A DNA stretch of 64,000 nucleotides, taken from the NCBI RefSeq assembly GCF_033115175.1, contig NC_084827.1, positions 176,949,401-177,013,400 of the forward strand. The letters are read 5' to 3'. The DNA is from Lepus europaeus. Taxonomy: Eukaryota; Chordata; Mammalia; Lagomorpha; Leporidae. Both the position numbers and the translations under genes were made by a program. This document shows positions 1-11,490 of this stretch, one piece after another. Below the pieces are notes generated by a model. It ran no database searches. It was given only the letters and a program-made list of their open reading frames with translations, and was not told the origin of the DNA. Numbering within the stretch: position 1 is the first letter of the stretch; each line of letters opens with the position of its first letter.

Positions 1-76
1 CCTGGCCTCCTTCCGCAGGGAGGGAAGAGGGAGCTCAGAGTGGCGGCTCTCCCCGCTCAGGCCCACCCCGGGAACC

Positions 77-112
77 AAGGCCAGGTGTGCGCCCAAGGCC
101 AGGTGTGCGCCC
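77..112. repeat. 18-bp tandem duplication
   Basis: An 18-bp unit beginning AAGGCCAGGTGTGCG occurs twice in a row (77-94 and 95-112) with no mismatch. No function is apparent. Confidence 0.85.
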
Positions 113-329
113 GCAGTTGGCAGTGGAGGCTGGGGAAAGCGGTGCTGCGGGGGGCGCCTCTGCTAGGGGTGCAGGGACCCCTGGCAAGGAGAGAAAGGAA
201 CGCGGGATGTGACTGTGCAGGCGCCCTGAGGGAAGCGCGAGGCAGCCGGGGACGCCCCAAGTCGTCTTCAGATGCTGAGGCTGTAGACACATTCCCACTC
301 CGCACACTTCTGTGCAAAACGGGCTACTC

Positions 330-610
330 CAGTGTCAGGTCCCTGATGGGTGGCATGGTGTGCCTCATTAGCATGCGCTTTCCGTTCCCTGATTGGTAGT
401 TATCCCTGCCCCTGATTGGTTGTTATTCTGCCTCTCTCTTGGATTGGTTAAATCTGTACTTTTCAGAAAGGGGCCGCGATTAGAGAGCCGCTTGTGTATA
501 ACACAGCCAGCTCTGACAGCTGCCTGGAACTCCTCCCTTGGAAGCCCCTCCTGTCCGCTGAGCTGGGAGGTTTCTTAGTCAATCTTGCTTTCCTGAGCGG
601 CTTGTCAGCG
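330..610 (+). mobile_element. Probable solitary LTR relic of an endogenous retrovirus
   Basis: Three inverted CCAAT boxes (GATTGGT near 391, 412 and 444) are followed by a degraded TATA-like GTGTATAA near 494 and a segment ending TCAATCTTGCTTTCCTG near 577-594, which resembles the polyadenylation and R region of ERV1-type LTRs. No gag, pol or env frame lies beside it, so it would be a solo or truncated LTR. I recognise the layout, not a named family. A cellular promoter with NF-Y sites is the alternative. Confidence 0.4.
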
Positions 611-994
611 TGGGATTAATCCTTCCACGTGAGACAAGAACAAGATCGCCCTCAGCCACGCCTCCATGGGCAGACGTCCCAGCAAGCCACCAGCAGTCTG
701 GCCTCTACCTCTTTGGTCCTGCTCACCTCCGGGCCCACTGGCTGGGCGTCCCTTCTTCCTTGGCCCCTCGGAGCCCTGTCACTCGCAGGCTGAGACCCGG
801 GGGCACCGGCTGCAGCCCCCTGCAGGGATGTGGGGCAGGGTGCCTCCTCCCTCCCCTGTTCCACCCCAAGTGCGTGGAAGGGAAGGTGTGGACAGCCCTT
901 CCTGGAGGTGGGACTGACAGGCCCGGCTACACAGACCGCACTGGGGATTAGTTTCTTACATGATGCTCCCCCTTTTAAAATGCATTTATTGCTT

Positions 995-1065
995 TATTTT
1001 TTTTTAAGATTTATTTATTTTACTTGAAAGCCAGAGTTACACAGAGAGAGAAGGAGATGGAGAGG

Positions 1066-1102
<37 letters not shown>

Positions 1103-1351
1103 GAGAAAGAGGTCTTCCATCCACTTGTTCACTCCCCAATTGTCAGCAACAACTGGAGCTGCGCTGATCTGAAGCCAGGAGCCAGGTGCTTCTTCCAGGT
1201 CTCCCACGCAGGTGCAGTGGCCCAAGGGCTTGGGTCACCTTCAACTGCTTTCCCAGGCCATAGCAGAGAGCTGGATTGGAAGTGGAGCAGCTGGGACTCG
1301 AACTGGCACTGCAGGTGGCGGCTTTACCCGCTATGCCACAGTGCCGGCCCC
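995..1351 (-). mobile_element. CSINE (rabbit C repeat), reverse orientation
   Basis: It starts with the complement of the A-rich/AAATAAAT tail, then a GA-rich block (complement of the CT-rich region), and ends with the complement of the tRNA-derived head (TGCCACAGTGCCGGCCCC). Full length. Confidence 0.9.
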
Positions 1352-1785
1352 TAAAATGTGTTCATTTCAAAGACCAGGGTTTCACCTCCTCGTCTCCTCC
1401 TCCCCTGCCGGCACTGACCCTGCAGAGTCCTCAGGCTGAAGCCCCCACCACAGCCCTGGGAGGTGGGCTCTACCATTTCCCCTTTCACACAGGGGGAGAT
1501 TACAACCTGAGCGGTGACACTCCGCAGGGCACCCGGGCATGCCGGTGAGTGACGCTGAGCTCTGTGGAAGCTCTAAGACCGTGTTTCTCAACTCAGGAGT
1601 GGGTGCCGCCCCCTCACGTGTTTTTGCCATAGTGCCGTACTGCCTGCACATTTTTTACAAAATTTTTGTGAACAAGCTCAGTTTTTCCTTACATTTCTTA
1701 GAAAAGGAAATTCTAAGAAATGGAAGATCGCCACCTCTCGCACAAAGGGGAGGCAAGTGGGTGCTCCTAATGAACAAGCAGCATG

Positions 1786-2119
1786 GAGCCCGGGTGTGGC
1801 CTAGTAGGCTAAGCCTCTGCCTGTGGCACCAGCTTCCCATGTGGGCGCCAGTTCAAGTCCCGGCTGCTCTTCTTCGCATCCAGCTCCCTGCTTCTGCCCT
1901 GGGAGGGTAGTGGATGATGGCTAAAGTCCTTGGGCCCCTGCACCTGCATGGGAGACCCAGAAGAAGCTCCTGGCTCCTGGCTCTGGATCAGCCCCATTCT
2001 GGCCCTTTGAGACCATTTGGGGAGTGAACCAGAGGGTGGAAAACCTTTCTTTCTCTTCCTCTCTCTGTCTGTAACTCAACCTCTCAAATAAATAAATAAA
2101 TCTTAAAAAAAAAAAAAAA
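1786..2119 (+). mobile_element. CSINE, forward orientation
   Basis: The tRNA-like head contains the B-box GTTCAAGTCCC near 1852. It is followed by the GGGAGACCCAGAAGAAGC core, a CT-rich stretch, and an AAATAAATAAATAAATCTT tail ending in poly(A) near 2119. Confidence 0.9.
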
Positions 2120-4511
2120 GAAGCAATTTCCCATTGTCCTTGGACCCCGTGGCGTGCAGGCTCAGAATGACGTGTGCTTGGTCTTCGCTGAAAGGGAGTG
2201 GCACCACTAGGGGATGTGTTAATAAAATGCCTGAGACCGGGCAGTGTTCCAATGATATAGGTTTGGTTAGCTCAGGGTGCGGGGGGCCGGGAAGTCCTGC
2301 GTCCAGGTGCCAACCTCCGGGACAGCCTGCTTGCTCCGCCACAGGTCCTAGAGCTTGTGTTAAGCTCTAGGACGTTCAGGTCTCACTTCCTCTCTATACA
2401 AAGCCACCAATGCCACCCATCTAACCCGTGTTAGCTATTTGATGTCTTGTTTGCATGGCAGGTAAACATGGCCCCTTCTGCCTTAAACTCTCTGGAAGCT
2501 GCACTTTGGGAATCCAGGCGCTTCCCACGTGGGCACCTTGGCTGAGATGAGGATGGGAGACGGGGACAGAAGCCCCTCCTCTGGGCCGGTTCGTTCTTTC
2601 TCCCAGTTTCCTTCTTCCTTAGGTGGATCGATCCAGAGTGGTGCACGGAGCATAAAGCACAGTTACAGAATTGCCCACGAAAGCAGCCAGCACCCCAATC
2701 CAAAGACAACTTCTGGCCAGGGTTCCCCACCCCTGTCCTTGCCTCCTTTCCCTCATCCCCAAAGGGAGCCGCGGCATTTTTGCATAGTGCTGGAAAGAAA
2801 GCCCTGAGCCAGGTTAAATTCAGCCAAGTTTCCTGGAGCAGAGAATGGTTTGCGATTGGATCAGCCCCTAGCAGAGGGCTCCAGCCGGCGCAGGGTAGGA
2901 CAGCATCGTAGGCAGAGATGCCTTCGCTGGTGCCGGCTCCCTGTCTGCTCTCTTTGGAGCCCCTATAACTCCTGGAGCTTGGTTGTGCCTGTGTTAAACT
3001 TCCTGTCCGTGAGGAGAATGCCATCCTAGACGCACTACATTGTTATAACGCCTTATCTTGCTATGTTGGCCAAACATTTCCCACTGCATTGCCTGTTTGT
3101 GACATCCGTGGGCAGGCACGCCTTGCCTCATTGCCCCTCAGTTTACTGCCCTGGCAAAAGATGGGCTTTTCCGCTAATTGCAGATTTGTGGCAGCCCCAC
3201 GTCCGTCACGGCTGTTGGTGCCATTCTCCCATCAGCTTGTGTCCCTGTGTCCCATCTGGGTACTTCCTGCCCCATTTCACACCTGTGCCCTCTTGTACCT
3301 CTGTCAGGGGTCTGTGCTCACTCATCTCTGATGTTGCTATGGTAATTTGTTTTGGGGTGCCACAAGCTGCACCCAGAGAATCCATCCATGTTGTACGTCC
3401 CTGTCTGCTCCAGTGACACCCCTCCCTGCCTCGCCCCTTTTCCTTGGGCCTCCCCGTCCTCCTGAGACACAGCGACCCTGAAATCAGGCCAGGAGCCACC
3501 CTACAATGGCTGGTGAGTGTTCAAGGGGGAAGGAGGAGGCCCAAATGTCCAGCTGAGACCAAGCACCGGACACGATAGAGGGGAGTGGGGAGGGCACGAG
3601 TGAAGCCAATGCTGGGCCTCTTGCCCCCAGCAGCCAAGCTCTGAACGCAAAGGAAAAGTTCTGGAAGGAGACTGGGCCGTGCCCACGGCCACGCAGGAAC
3701 ACGGCAGACAGCCTCGCTGCCCAGCGGGAGGAGGGGTTGGCGGCCTGGGGAGTCAGGAACAGGGTCGTCTCCACAACATCCGAGTGCAGGGGGACAGGCA
3801 GTGCTGGCGCCTGGAGCCCCACAGGTCCAGCCGAGCGCACGGAGGCTGGGGCCTTCGCCCAACAGACTTCCCATGCACGCAAAGCAGCCTTTTGCAGGGA
3901 GGGAGGAGGTGCCAGGCGGGGCTCTCACAGCCGGAGAGGAGAAGCCAGCGTCTGGCCTTGAAGCTCCAAGGCCGGGGGCCCACTCAGGTTAGGGGCCGCT
4001 GCAGCTGTGGCTACGGGAAAGGCAGCCCTCGGGGGCTGCTCTGAAAACCCCCAGGGCCCGTGAGAGCGGCGCTGTCTCCTGTGCCCGTGCTCTGACAATG
4101 GGACATCAGGTTGACAGCACGGTTCACTGACCACTGGAAGCCCACCGTTGAGACCCGCTGCTCACAAGAAACCAGTCCCATCCTTACATCCCAGCTCAAT
4201 ACCAGTGCGAGATGAACAGTTTCCAGGATCCACGCAGCAGCCCCGGCAGGACGGCGTGCAAGAAATGCATGTGGCCGTGTGCAGTGGCTCCTCTGATGGA
4301 AATGGCCCGGTGAATGGAAACCTCCTGGAAGGCATTCAGCGATCTGGACAGCATCCTGTGTTTCACGGCAGGAGGTCACGGTGTCTGAGTGGGAGCTGGG
4401 AAGAGTGGATTCCAGCACAGGTGGACGACTGCGAAGTGTTCAAGGCTTCAGTGGCGGCAGTCACTGCCGATGCCCTGCAGACAGCAAGAGAACCAGAGCT
4501 ACAGGGGGAGC
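2120..4511. other. Intergenic; part is an unclassified old interspersed repeat
   Basis: No gene was recognised. About 2810-3430 has the texture of an old, diverged transposon-derived repeat (for example the TTGTTATAACGCC segment near 3041 and GTTTTGGGGTGCCAC near 3349), but I cannot name the family. The rest, including the GC-rich 3430-4510 stretch, shows nothing I can support; its open frames have no recognisable domains. Confidence 0.4.
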
Positions 4512-4850
4512 CTGGGCCGGGCGTGGTGCTGCAGCAGGTGTAGCCACAGCCTGCACTGCCAGCATCCCATAGAGGAGCGCCAGCTTAGTCCCACTTCTCC
4601 ACTTCCGATCTGGCTCCCTGCTAATGCGCCTGGGAGGGCAGCAGAGGAGCGCCCAGGTCCTTGGGCCCCTGTCACCCCTGTGGGAGCCCCGGATGGAGTT
4701 CCAGGCTCCTGGCTTTAGCCTGGCTCAACCTTGACTGTTGCAGCCATTTGAGGAGTGAACCAGTGGATTTCATAAATATCCCGCTCTCTCTGTCTCTTCT
4801 TTCTGTCACTCTGCCTTTCACATAAATGATAAATAAACCTTTAAAATAAA
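4512..4850 (+). mobile_element. CSINE, forward, diverged
   Basis: Head GGGCCGGGCGTGGTGCTGCAG, core with TTGGGCCCCTGTCACC, and tail ATAAATAAACCTTTAAAATAAA near 4829-4850. The body is diverged compared with neighbouring copies. Confidence 0.8.
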
Positions 4851-5239
4851 TGCAGTGTGAAGCCGATGCTGGCTGGGAGCCCGCGGTCAAACCTGAGCCG
4901 CAGAGGGGCCGCCTCTCACCTGGGGCAGAGGACTCGGTTTCAGGAGGACCCCACCTGGGGACGCGCCACGCACCCCACGAATGACCTCGGGGGTTCTCAT
5001 TTTGTTTTGATATATTTTTGAGTGGTTTGTTGACTTTCTAACTTGACCAAAGTTTGCAGTTCATACCTCAGCAGCACAGGGCTACGTTGTCACCCACCTG
5101 GCAGACTGGAGCAGAACCATCCCTGAGGGGCTGTCGCAGGCAGCCGGGGGAACAGGACTACCTCCACCTCGCTAAGTCCCGTTGTGTGCAAACCCCCACC
5201 CTGCAAATGGCACCACGCCTCTGCCTCGAGAAGTGTTCA

Positions 5240-5457
5240 ACAAGGAAGACGGCATGGGCGGGGCGGCCTCGGGGTCAGGCGCGCGCCCCAGGCCCGCAGC
5301 AGAGCGCGCACTCCAGTCTTGGCCCTGATCCAATGGTGAGGACTCAAGTGTTTGGGTTCCCAGCACCCAGGGCCCGGTCCTGCCCAGCGAGGGCATTTGG
5401 GGAGTAAACCAGCAAATCAGAGCTCTAACTCCCTCTGCTTCCAATATGTACTAACCA
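5240..5457 (+). mobile_element. Old CSINE-like fragment, forward
   Basis: Only the 3' part is recognisable: GGGCATTTGGGGAGTAAACC near 5393 and a short CT-rich stretch. The tail is lost where the next, reverse element begins. Confidence 0.5.
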
Positions 5458-5745
5458 CATTTTTTAAAGATTTGTTTATACAAAAGGCAGAATGATGAGG
5501 GAGAGAGAGAGAACGTGCTACCATCCTTTGGTTCTTTCCCCAATGGTTGACACAGCTGGGGCTGGGTTAAGCCAAAGCCACGAGCCAGGAACTCCACGCT
5601 GGTCTCCCATGCGGGTGCAGGGGCCCCAGCACGTGGGCCGTCTTCTTGGGCTTTCCCAGGCCATAGCAGGAAGCTGGATCCGAACACAGCAGCCAGGACT
5701 CGAGGCAGCACTCTGCTAGGGACGCCAGCCTCACAAATGGCAGAC
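5458..5745 (-). mobile_element. CSINE, reverse orientation
   Basis: TTTTTTAAAGATTTGTTTAT tail complement, GA-rich block, and the reverse of the core (GGTCTCCCATGCGGGTGCAG near 5602). It ends in a degraded head near 5745. Confidence 0.75.
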
Positions 5746-6329
5746 TAGGCTGCCACGTCTTTACAGCAACCCCACCAATTTCTCTTTTAGCTTCAATTTG
5801 TCTTAGTTTGAAAATTGCTCTCGCCACACCAGTCTTCGGTAACCACCACCCGGAGAAGTCAGCAAGCAAACCCTCGCCTGCCAAGAACATCCCAAGTCCC
5901 TGAAGGCTCGAATGGCTGTTAGCACTTTTCAGTAATAAAGTATTTGAGAATTAAGGTATGCAAAGTGCTTTGGGCAGGCATAATGCTATTGCACAACAAA
6001 AAGACTACAATACAAATTAAACTTTTTATGCACCGAGAAAACAACCCACACAAGGACTTCGTTACTGCCAGCCTCACGCCACGGCGCAGTGTGGCCAGGA
6101 GCCCTCAGTCCTCAGGGCCAAACCCAGGCTGTCGCGTTACCCGCAAGCCCCGGCATGCCCACTGCCTTGTAGACTTCCACTCATGACGATGCTGCAGACT
6201 CTGCTGCCATTCGCACCCGCGGGTGCTGGCACCCTGGGCACACTCAGCAGGGGCGCCACAATCCCCAAGGCCATTTGCCCAGCGTGGGACAGCTCCTGCA
6301 GCTCCAGGCTGCGATGTGTGGAGAGCTCT
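5746..6329. other. Intergenic, nothing recognised
   Basis: No gene, RNA or repeat could be assigned. The segment leads into the left edge of the duplicated cassette near 6330. Confidence 0.5.
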
Positions 6330-7010
6330 CTTCCCTTCCCCAAGGTCACTGTCATGTGTGGCTACCGCCTGTGTGGAAAAGCAGTAGGGGACAGGCTCAA
6401 GTCGGACAGATCTGAAACCTGACCGCAAGCACTGACAAGGACCAGGGGCACTGGGGAGTGGCCGTGATGGGGGGCTCCAGGGAGGAGCCAGCAAGGAGAG
6501 GAAAGACTGCAACCGAATGAAACCGGCCCCTTCAAACAATTCCACGCTTGCCTCTGAGACCCCCAGGGAGGCTGGCCTCCCCTAGGGGCCAGTGCCTCCT
6601 CCGGCTGGGGGCACTGGGGGTGGGGACAGCTGCACCAGCCCAGGAGCCTCTGAGGACTCCGCACTCCCTCCCAGACCTCAGTCTCCAGGGCAGCTGCAAT
6701 GGGCTCCCTCTGCTCACCCTGCTCTCACAGGGCCTTCTTGCCAGCTCGGCAGCCTCTCTAAGCCCAGATGCCCAGCTGGTGGTGGCCCTGGGGCAGGTCA
6801 GGACTGCTGGTGTGAAAGTGAGTGTCGTGGCCCAGGGAGAAGCCCGGGGACACCAGGCTGCACCCCATGTGTGCCCTGGAGCTTTGGGGTTCTCAGATGT
6901 ACCAGCTCCACCAAACACCCCTCTAAGGCCCACGACACCCCCACATCCATGCTGTCTCGGTTCTTTCAAGGACTCCCAGGCCAGAGCTGCCCTGCCCAGG
7001 CTGCTCTTGG
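6330..7010. repeat. Left end of tandem cassette, unit 1 (matches 19830-20520)
   Basis: From about 6440 to 6970 this non-coding sequence matches 19975-20505 with only about 20 differences and small gaps by eye. A weaker match extends left to about 6330. It lies 0.8-1.4 kb upstream of the ALPI start, so it may carry distal promoter sequence. The matching block in unit 2 lies upstream of the alkaline phosphatase pseudogene. Open frames on both strands (up to about 300 codons) have no domain and are compositional. Confidence 0.85.
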
Positions 7011-7456
7011 GCCCCCTGTGGGTGGAGCTATCAGGATTGGTCCTGGGTGACTGGCTGACCTCACTTAGCATGGTGGGCTCAAGGCTCACCTGGGCTGGGG
7101 CCTGGGGCAGGGCTGGGCGATGCTGGCCTGCAGGAGAGGGCCGTGTCCATGTGTGCACGCGGCCATGCTCTGACACGTGTGCGCGTCCCTCCTGCTCTGC
7201 CCCTGCTGTCCCTCCGCTGGACACAGGAGGGATACTTTGAACCCAGCCTGAGGCCACCGAGGCTCTGAGCTCCTTATCACAGGCCGCACTGGGGCCAGGA
7301 TCAGCGCTGTGAGCGCACAGACCCTCCCTGGGCTCCTCTGCCTGAGTCAGGGAACAGGGGTCAAGTTCTCCTGCACAAGGCTGATCCGATAGACCCCACC
7401 CACTCCTGGCCTGGCCCTGGACTGTCCCCAGAGTCAAGGTGTGATAAGCACAGGGG

Positions 7457-7480
7457 TGTGTGTGTGTGTGTGTGTGTGTA
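7457..7480. repeat. (GT)n microsatellite
   Basis: A run of about 12 GT dinucleotides, roughly 300 bp upstream of the ALPI start codon. Possibly length-polymorphic. Confidence 0.9.
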
Positions 7481-7703
7481 CACGCTTACCCTGGGTTGCA
7501 CGTATACACATACACAACACAGCTCAGCTAGACCAGTGCACCCGAAACAATCAAAACTCTGCTTCCTGGGTGTTCCTTATGGCCCAGCCTCAGCACGTGA
7601 GAAGCAATGACTAGGGCTACAGATCAAAGGGGAGGGGTGGGTGGGGTGTCTACCAGGGGCACGGGGAAGGACGTGGCACCTTCACACCCCAGGACAAAGT
7701 CCT

Positions 7704-7782
7704 CCTGTACTTAAGGGCAGGCAGCGCGTGCGGTCCGGGGAAGCCTGGTGACCCGGCCCGGCCACCCTGCAGCCATCCAGAC
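7704..7782 (+). promoter_or_regulatory. ALPI: ALPI core promoter and 5' UTR
   Basis: A weak TATA-like TACTTAAGG lies at 7708-7716, about 70 bp before the ATG. This spacing suits a start site near 7740 and a short 5' UTR. Non-canonical TTTAA/TTAA boxes are known for tissue-restricted alkaline phosphatase genes. The transcription start itself is inferred. Confidence 0.5.
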
Positions 7783-10597
7783 ATGCAGGGGGCCTGGCTG
7801 CTGTCGGTGCTGCTGCTGGGCCTGAGGCCTCAGCCTGCCCTGGGCGTCATCCCGGGTAAGGAGCCCGGAGCACCCCGCCCCCATGCAGCCTGCTGCCCCC
7901 CACCCCGGCCCCCGCCACCACCGCTTGACCTAGCTTCCCTTCCACCACCAGAGGAAGAAGAGAACCCAGATTTCTGGAACAAAAAGGCAAATGAGGCACT
8001 GACCAACGCCAAGAAGCTGCAGCCCATCCAGACGGCCGCCAAGAACCTCATCCTCTTCCTGGGAGATGGTAAGAGGCAGCACCGTGTACCCCAGAGCCCT
8101 CCCTCCCAGCCCAGGCACTGCAGCCATCATGGGTAGGGTCAGCCCCGGGGACTGATGGGGCCCTGATCATCCAGGGATGGGCGTGCCCACGGTGACAGCT
8201 GCGCGGATCCTGAAGGGGCAGATGAATGGCAACCTGGGACCCGAGACGCCCCTGGCCATGGACCACTTCCCATACCTGGCTCTGTCCAAGGTAAGGGCTG
8301 GGCCACCTGAGTGCCACACAAGAGAGGCCTGAGGGTTGGGCAGGGAGCCAGGCAAGAGGGCGAGACCTGGGTGCTGGGGTCAGGGAGGGACTGGGGGCAC
8401 TGGGGACAGGTCTCAGCAGAGCTGGGGGGGGGTCTCCGTCTCGGTCTCTGCAGACATACAACGTGGACAGACAGGTGCCCGACAGCGCTGGCACAGCCAC
8501 AGCCTACTTGTGCGGGGTCAAGGCTAACTACGGGACCATCGGCCTGAGCGCAGCCGCCCGCTACAACCAATGCAACACAACCCAGGGCAACAAGGTGCTC
8601 TCGGTGATGTACAGAGCCAAGATGGCAGGTGGGCTGGGCACACGGCGTGGGATGGGGAAGGGGAGACACCTGGGCCCCACGCTGACCTGTGCCTCCCTCA
8701 GGGAAGTCCGTGGGGGTGGTGACCACCACACGGGTGCAGCACGCCTCGCCAGCTGGCACCTACGCACACACAGTGAACCGCGACTGGTACTCGGACGCCA
8801 ACATGCCTGCCTCGGCGCGGCAGGAGGGCTGCCAGGACATCGCCATGCAGCTCATCTCCAACATGGACATCGACGTGCGCCTCGTTCCTGGGGAGGGGCG
8901 GGGCACCCACGGGTCACAGGCCAGGCAGCCTGAACTCCCCGCCCTGCCAGGGCCTTTGGGTGGGGCAGCAGGGGGGATAGGGTAGAAGACCCAGCCTAGA
9001 ATGGCCCATTCTCAAGACCTGGCACGGGAAGGTAGACCATCCATGTGGAAGGGGCATTTCCAGCCCAGCTGCACACTCACCTGCCCTGATGCTGGCCACA
9101 GGTGATCCTGGGTGGGGGCCGCAAGTACATGTTTCCCAGTGGGACCCCAGACCCTGAGTACCCAACTGACCCCAGCCAGACCGGGACCAGGTTGGATGGG
9201 CGGAACCTGGTGGAGGAGTGGCTGACAAAGCACCAGGTGAGGGGCGGTAGGGGCGGGGCCCAGCAGGAGGAGGGCGGGGCTGGGGTGTCAGGCCTGGGCT
9301 GAGGTCTGGCTGTGTCCCTCCAGGGGGCCCGGTACGTGTGGAACCGTGCAGAGCTCCTGCAGGCGACTCAGGATTCCAGCGTGACCCACCTCATGGGTAA
9401 CGGCCCCCACCTCCTGCCCTGGCAGCCCCGACCCCCTGAAACCCCCGATGTGCCCCTCCCACGGCGCCCCCTGCTGGCCCTCACCCAGCCTTTGTCCCTC
9501 AGGCCTCTTTGAGCCTTCAGACATGAAATATGAGACCCAGCGAGACCCTGAGCAGGACCCCTCCCTGTTGGAGATGACTGAGGCCGCACTGCACCTGCTG
9601 AACCGGAACCCCCGCGGCTTCTACCTCTTCGTGGAGGGTGAGGGGCAGCCCCACCCCAGAGCAGAGGACGGTGGGAGGCTCAGGGTCAAGGGTCAGCCTC
9701 CACCTGTCTGTCCTGCAGGGGGCCGCATCGACCACGGTCACCACGCAAGCAATGCTTTTCGGGCGCTCACTGAGGCCGTCATGTTCGACTCTGCCATTGA
9801 GAGGGCGGGCCAGCTCACCAGGGAGCAGGACACGCTGACCCTGGTCACCGCCGACCACTCCCACGTCTTCAGCTTCGGGGGCTACACACTGAGGGGCAGC
9901 TCCATCTTCGGTAGGCCAGGGACCCTGTCAGGTTCTGCTGCACTCAGGGGGGTGGACGCTCCCCGCCCCCACTCCCCCACCAGTCTAACGGGAGCTGTAT
10001 GAGCACCTGCTTCTTGTGAGGGTTCGGCCGGGGCAGAAGCTACAGGTGCAGGTGTGGGGCACCCAGGCCACGGCCTGACACTGCTGTCAGTGCGACTTTA
10101 AGGGTCCACCCCTCCCCCTGCAGGGCTGGCCCCCAGCTTGGCCATGGACCTGAAGACCTACACCTCCATTCTGTATGGCAATGGCCCAGGCTACGTTGTC
10201 AGCAATGGTGTCCGGCCCAGTGTCACCCAGAACGAGACCAGTGAGTGCTGATGGGTCTGGGAGCAATGGGGTCACCGCTCAAAGGCGTGGCCGCCCCTAA
10301 CCACCACCCTCCTCAGGCGACCCCGGGTACCTGCAGCAGTCAGCCGTGCCCCTGCTGTCTGAGACCCACGGCGGTGAGGACGTGGCTGTGTTTGCGCGCG
10401 GGCCGCAGGCGCACCTGCTGCACGGCGTGCAGGAGCAGAGCTACATCGCGCACGTCATGGCCCTCGCCGCCTGCCTGGAGCCCTACACTGACTGCGATGT
10501 GACGCCCCCTGTTGACATCAACAGTGGGGCACGCCCCGGGCCATCCGCAGGGCCCTGGCTGACAGTGTTGGCCGCAACCCTCTTGCTGCTGCTGTGA
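7783..10597 (+). CDS. ALPI: Intestinal-type alkaline phosphatase, 11 exons
   Basis: Zn/Mg phosphomonoesterase, GPI-anchored on the apical membrane (gut brush border in other mammals). Coding exons: 7783-7855, 7952-8068, 8175-8290, 8454-8628, 8702-8874, 9102-9236, 9324-9396, 9503-9637, 9719-9910, 10124-10240, 10317-10597. All introns are GT-AG and the frame is continuous through 528 codons, the human ALPI length. Residues 1-21 are a signal peptide. Taking 21 off precursor numbering, the catalytic Ser92 (in [11 protein letters not shown]) and metal ligands Asp42, Asp316, His320, Asp357, His358 and His432 are all present ([26 protein letters not shown]). A hydrophobic C-terminus fits GPI attachment. 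Glycosylation sequons NTT and NET are visible. Convergent with an ECEL1 remnant downstream. It could be an ALPP/ALPG-type paralog, but position next to ECEL1 and exon sequence favour ALPI. Confidence 0.93.
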
Positions 10598-11490
10598 GCA
10601 GCTGCTGCACCCTGAGCTACGCAGCCGCATGCCAGGCTGACACCCCACAGCGCCCAGTGTGGCTCTTGGGCCCCTCACCCTGCACCACCACCACCATGTG
10701 GTCTTCACTGGCCACCAGCTTGGATCCCAGGGTCCCCAGTGTGGGCTCCTGTGCCCCTCGCAGTTGGTGTGTCCCAGACCCGGAGCTCAAAGTCCCCAGC
10801 CCCCTCCCTCCTACCCTCAAGGCTGACCCCCCCAGCTCCACCACCCATGGGTGCTACGGCCCCCTTCACTCTGGCCGCTAACCCGGACTCCCTCCTAATG
10901 GTCCTTCCCTCCTTGCCCTGCTGTCATTCAATGGGCAGAACTGTGGGCACCCTGCAGCCTTAGGCCCTGACACCCCTGGGGGCTGCTGTGGGCCTCCCCC
11001 CACTGCAGTCACTGGACTGTGCTCATAGCACCCCATCTCCACCCTCCCATACGACACGGTGCAGCCACAACCTGCTCAGGGCACTCTGGCAACCGAGGGC
11101 CTGATCCCTGCACCTCTCCCGTCCTGGGCAAACCAGCAGGATAATGGCAGGTACCCGGGAGTGGCAGGGTCCCGCCACCCTGCACCAGCCATGATGTGCC
11201 TGGATCCCAGCAGGCTCTGGTGCACTGTCTGGCTGCCCCTCACTGGCCTCAGGGAGGGAGGCCCAGTCCCTCCCCTTCTTGCCCAGAAATGGCCGTCCAG
11301 GCCAGGGCGTCCAGAGCAAACCCAGGAAGCTGCAGGTGCAGGGTGGTGCCCAGAGCAGCCCTTGGCCCCTCCCCAGGCCTGCAGGGCTCTGCCATGGGTC
11401 TCTGAGACAGAAGGTTCCCTGCCCACTGGGACCCCCACTCTCCTGGGAGACACGGAGCAGCAAGAAAATAAACCCAGGTACAATCCAGCG
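10598..11490 (+). other. ALPI: ALPI 3' UTR
   Basis: About 870 bp between the stop codon and an AATAAA at 11467-11472. The second cassette keeps a homologous 3' UTR ending in its own AATAAA at 22515-22520, with similar sequence just before it (CAGGGCAGCCC, CTGGCCCCT). This supports the assigned 3' end. Confidence 0.7.
11467..11472 (+). promoter_or_regulatory. ALPI: ALPI polyadenylation signal AATAAA
   Basis: Canonical AATAAA about 870 bp after the stop codon, conserved in position relative to the pseudogene copy. Confidence 0.75.

Noticed and set aside
6532-7437. Reverse-strand open frame of about 300 codons upstream of ALPI
   Set aside because: No domain, biased composition, overlaps open frames on the other strand, and part is repeated in the non-coding block at 19975-20505 with frame-shifting differences.
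7783-8136. Reading exon 1 through intron 1 as one 117-codon protein
   Set aside because: The stretch 7856-7951 is a GT-AG intron; splicing restores the known VIP-EEEENP junction.
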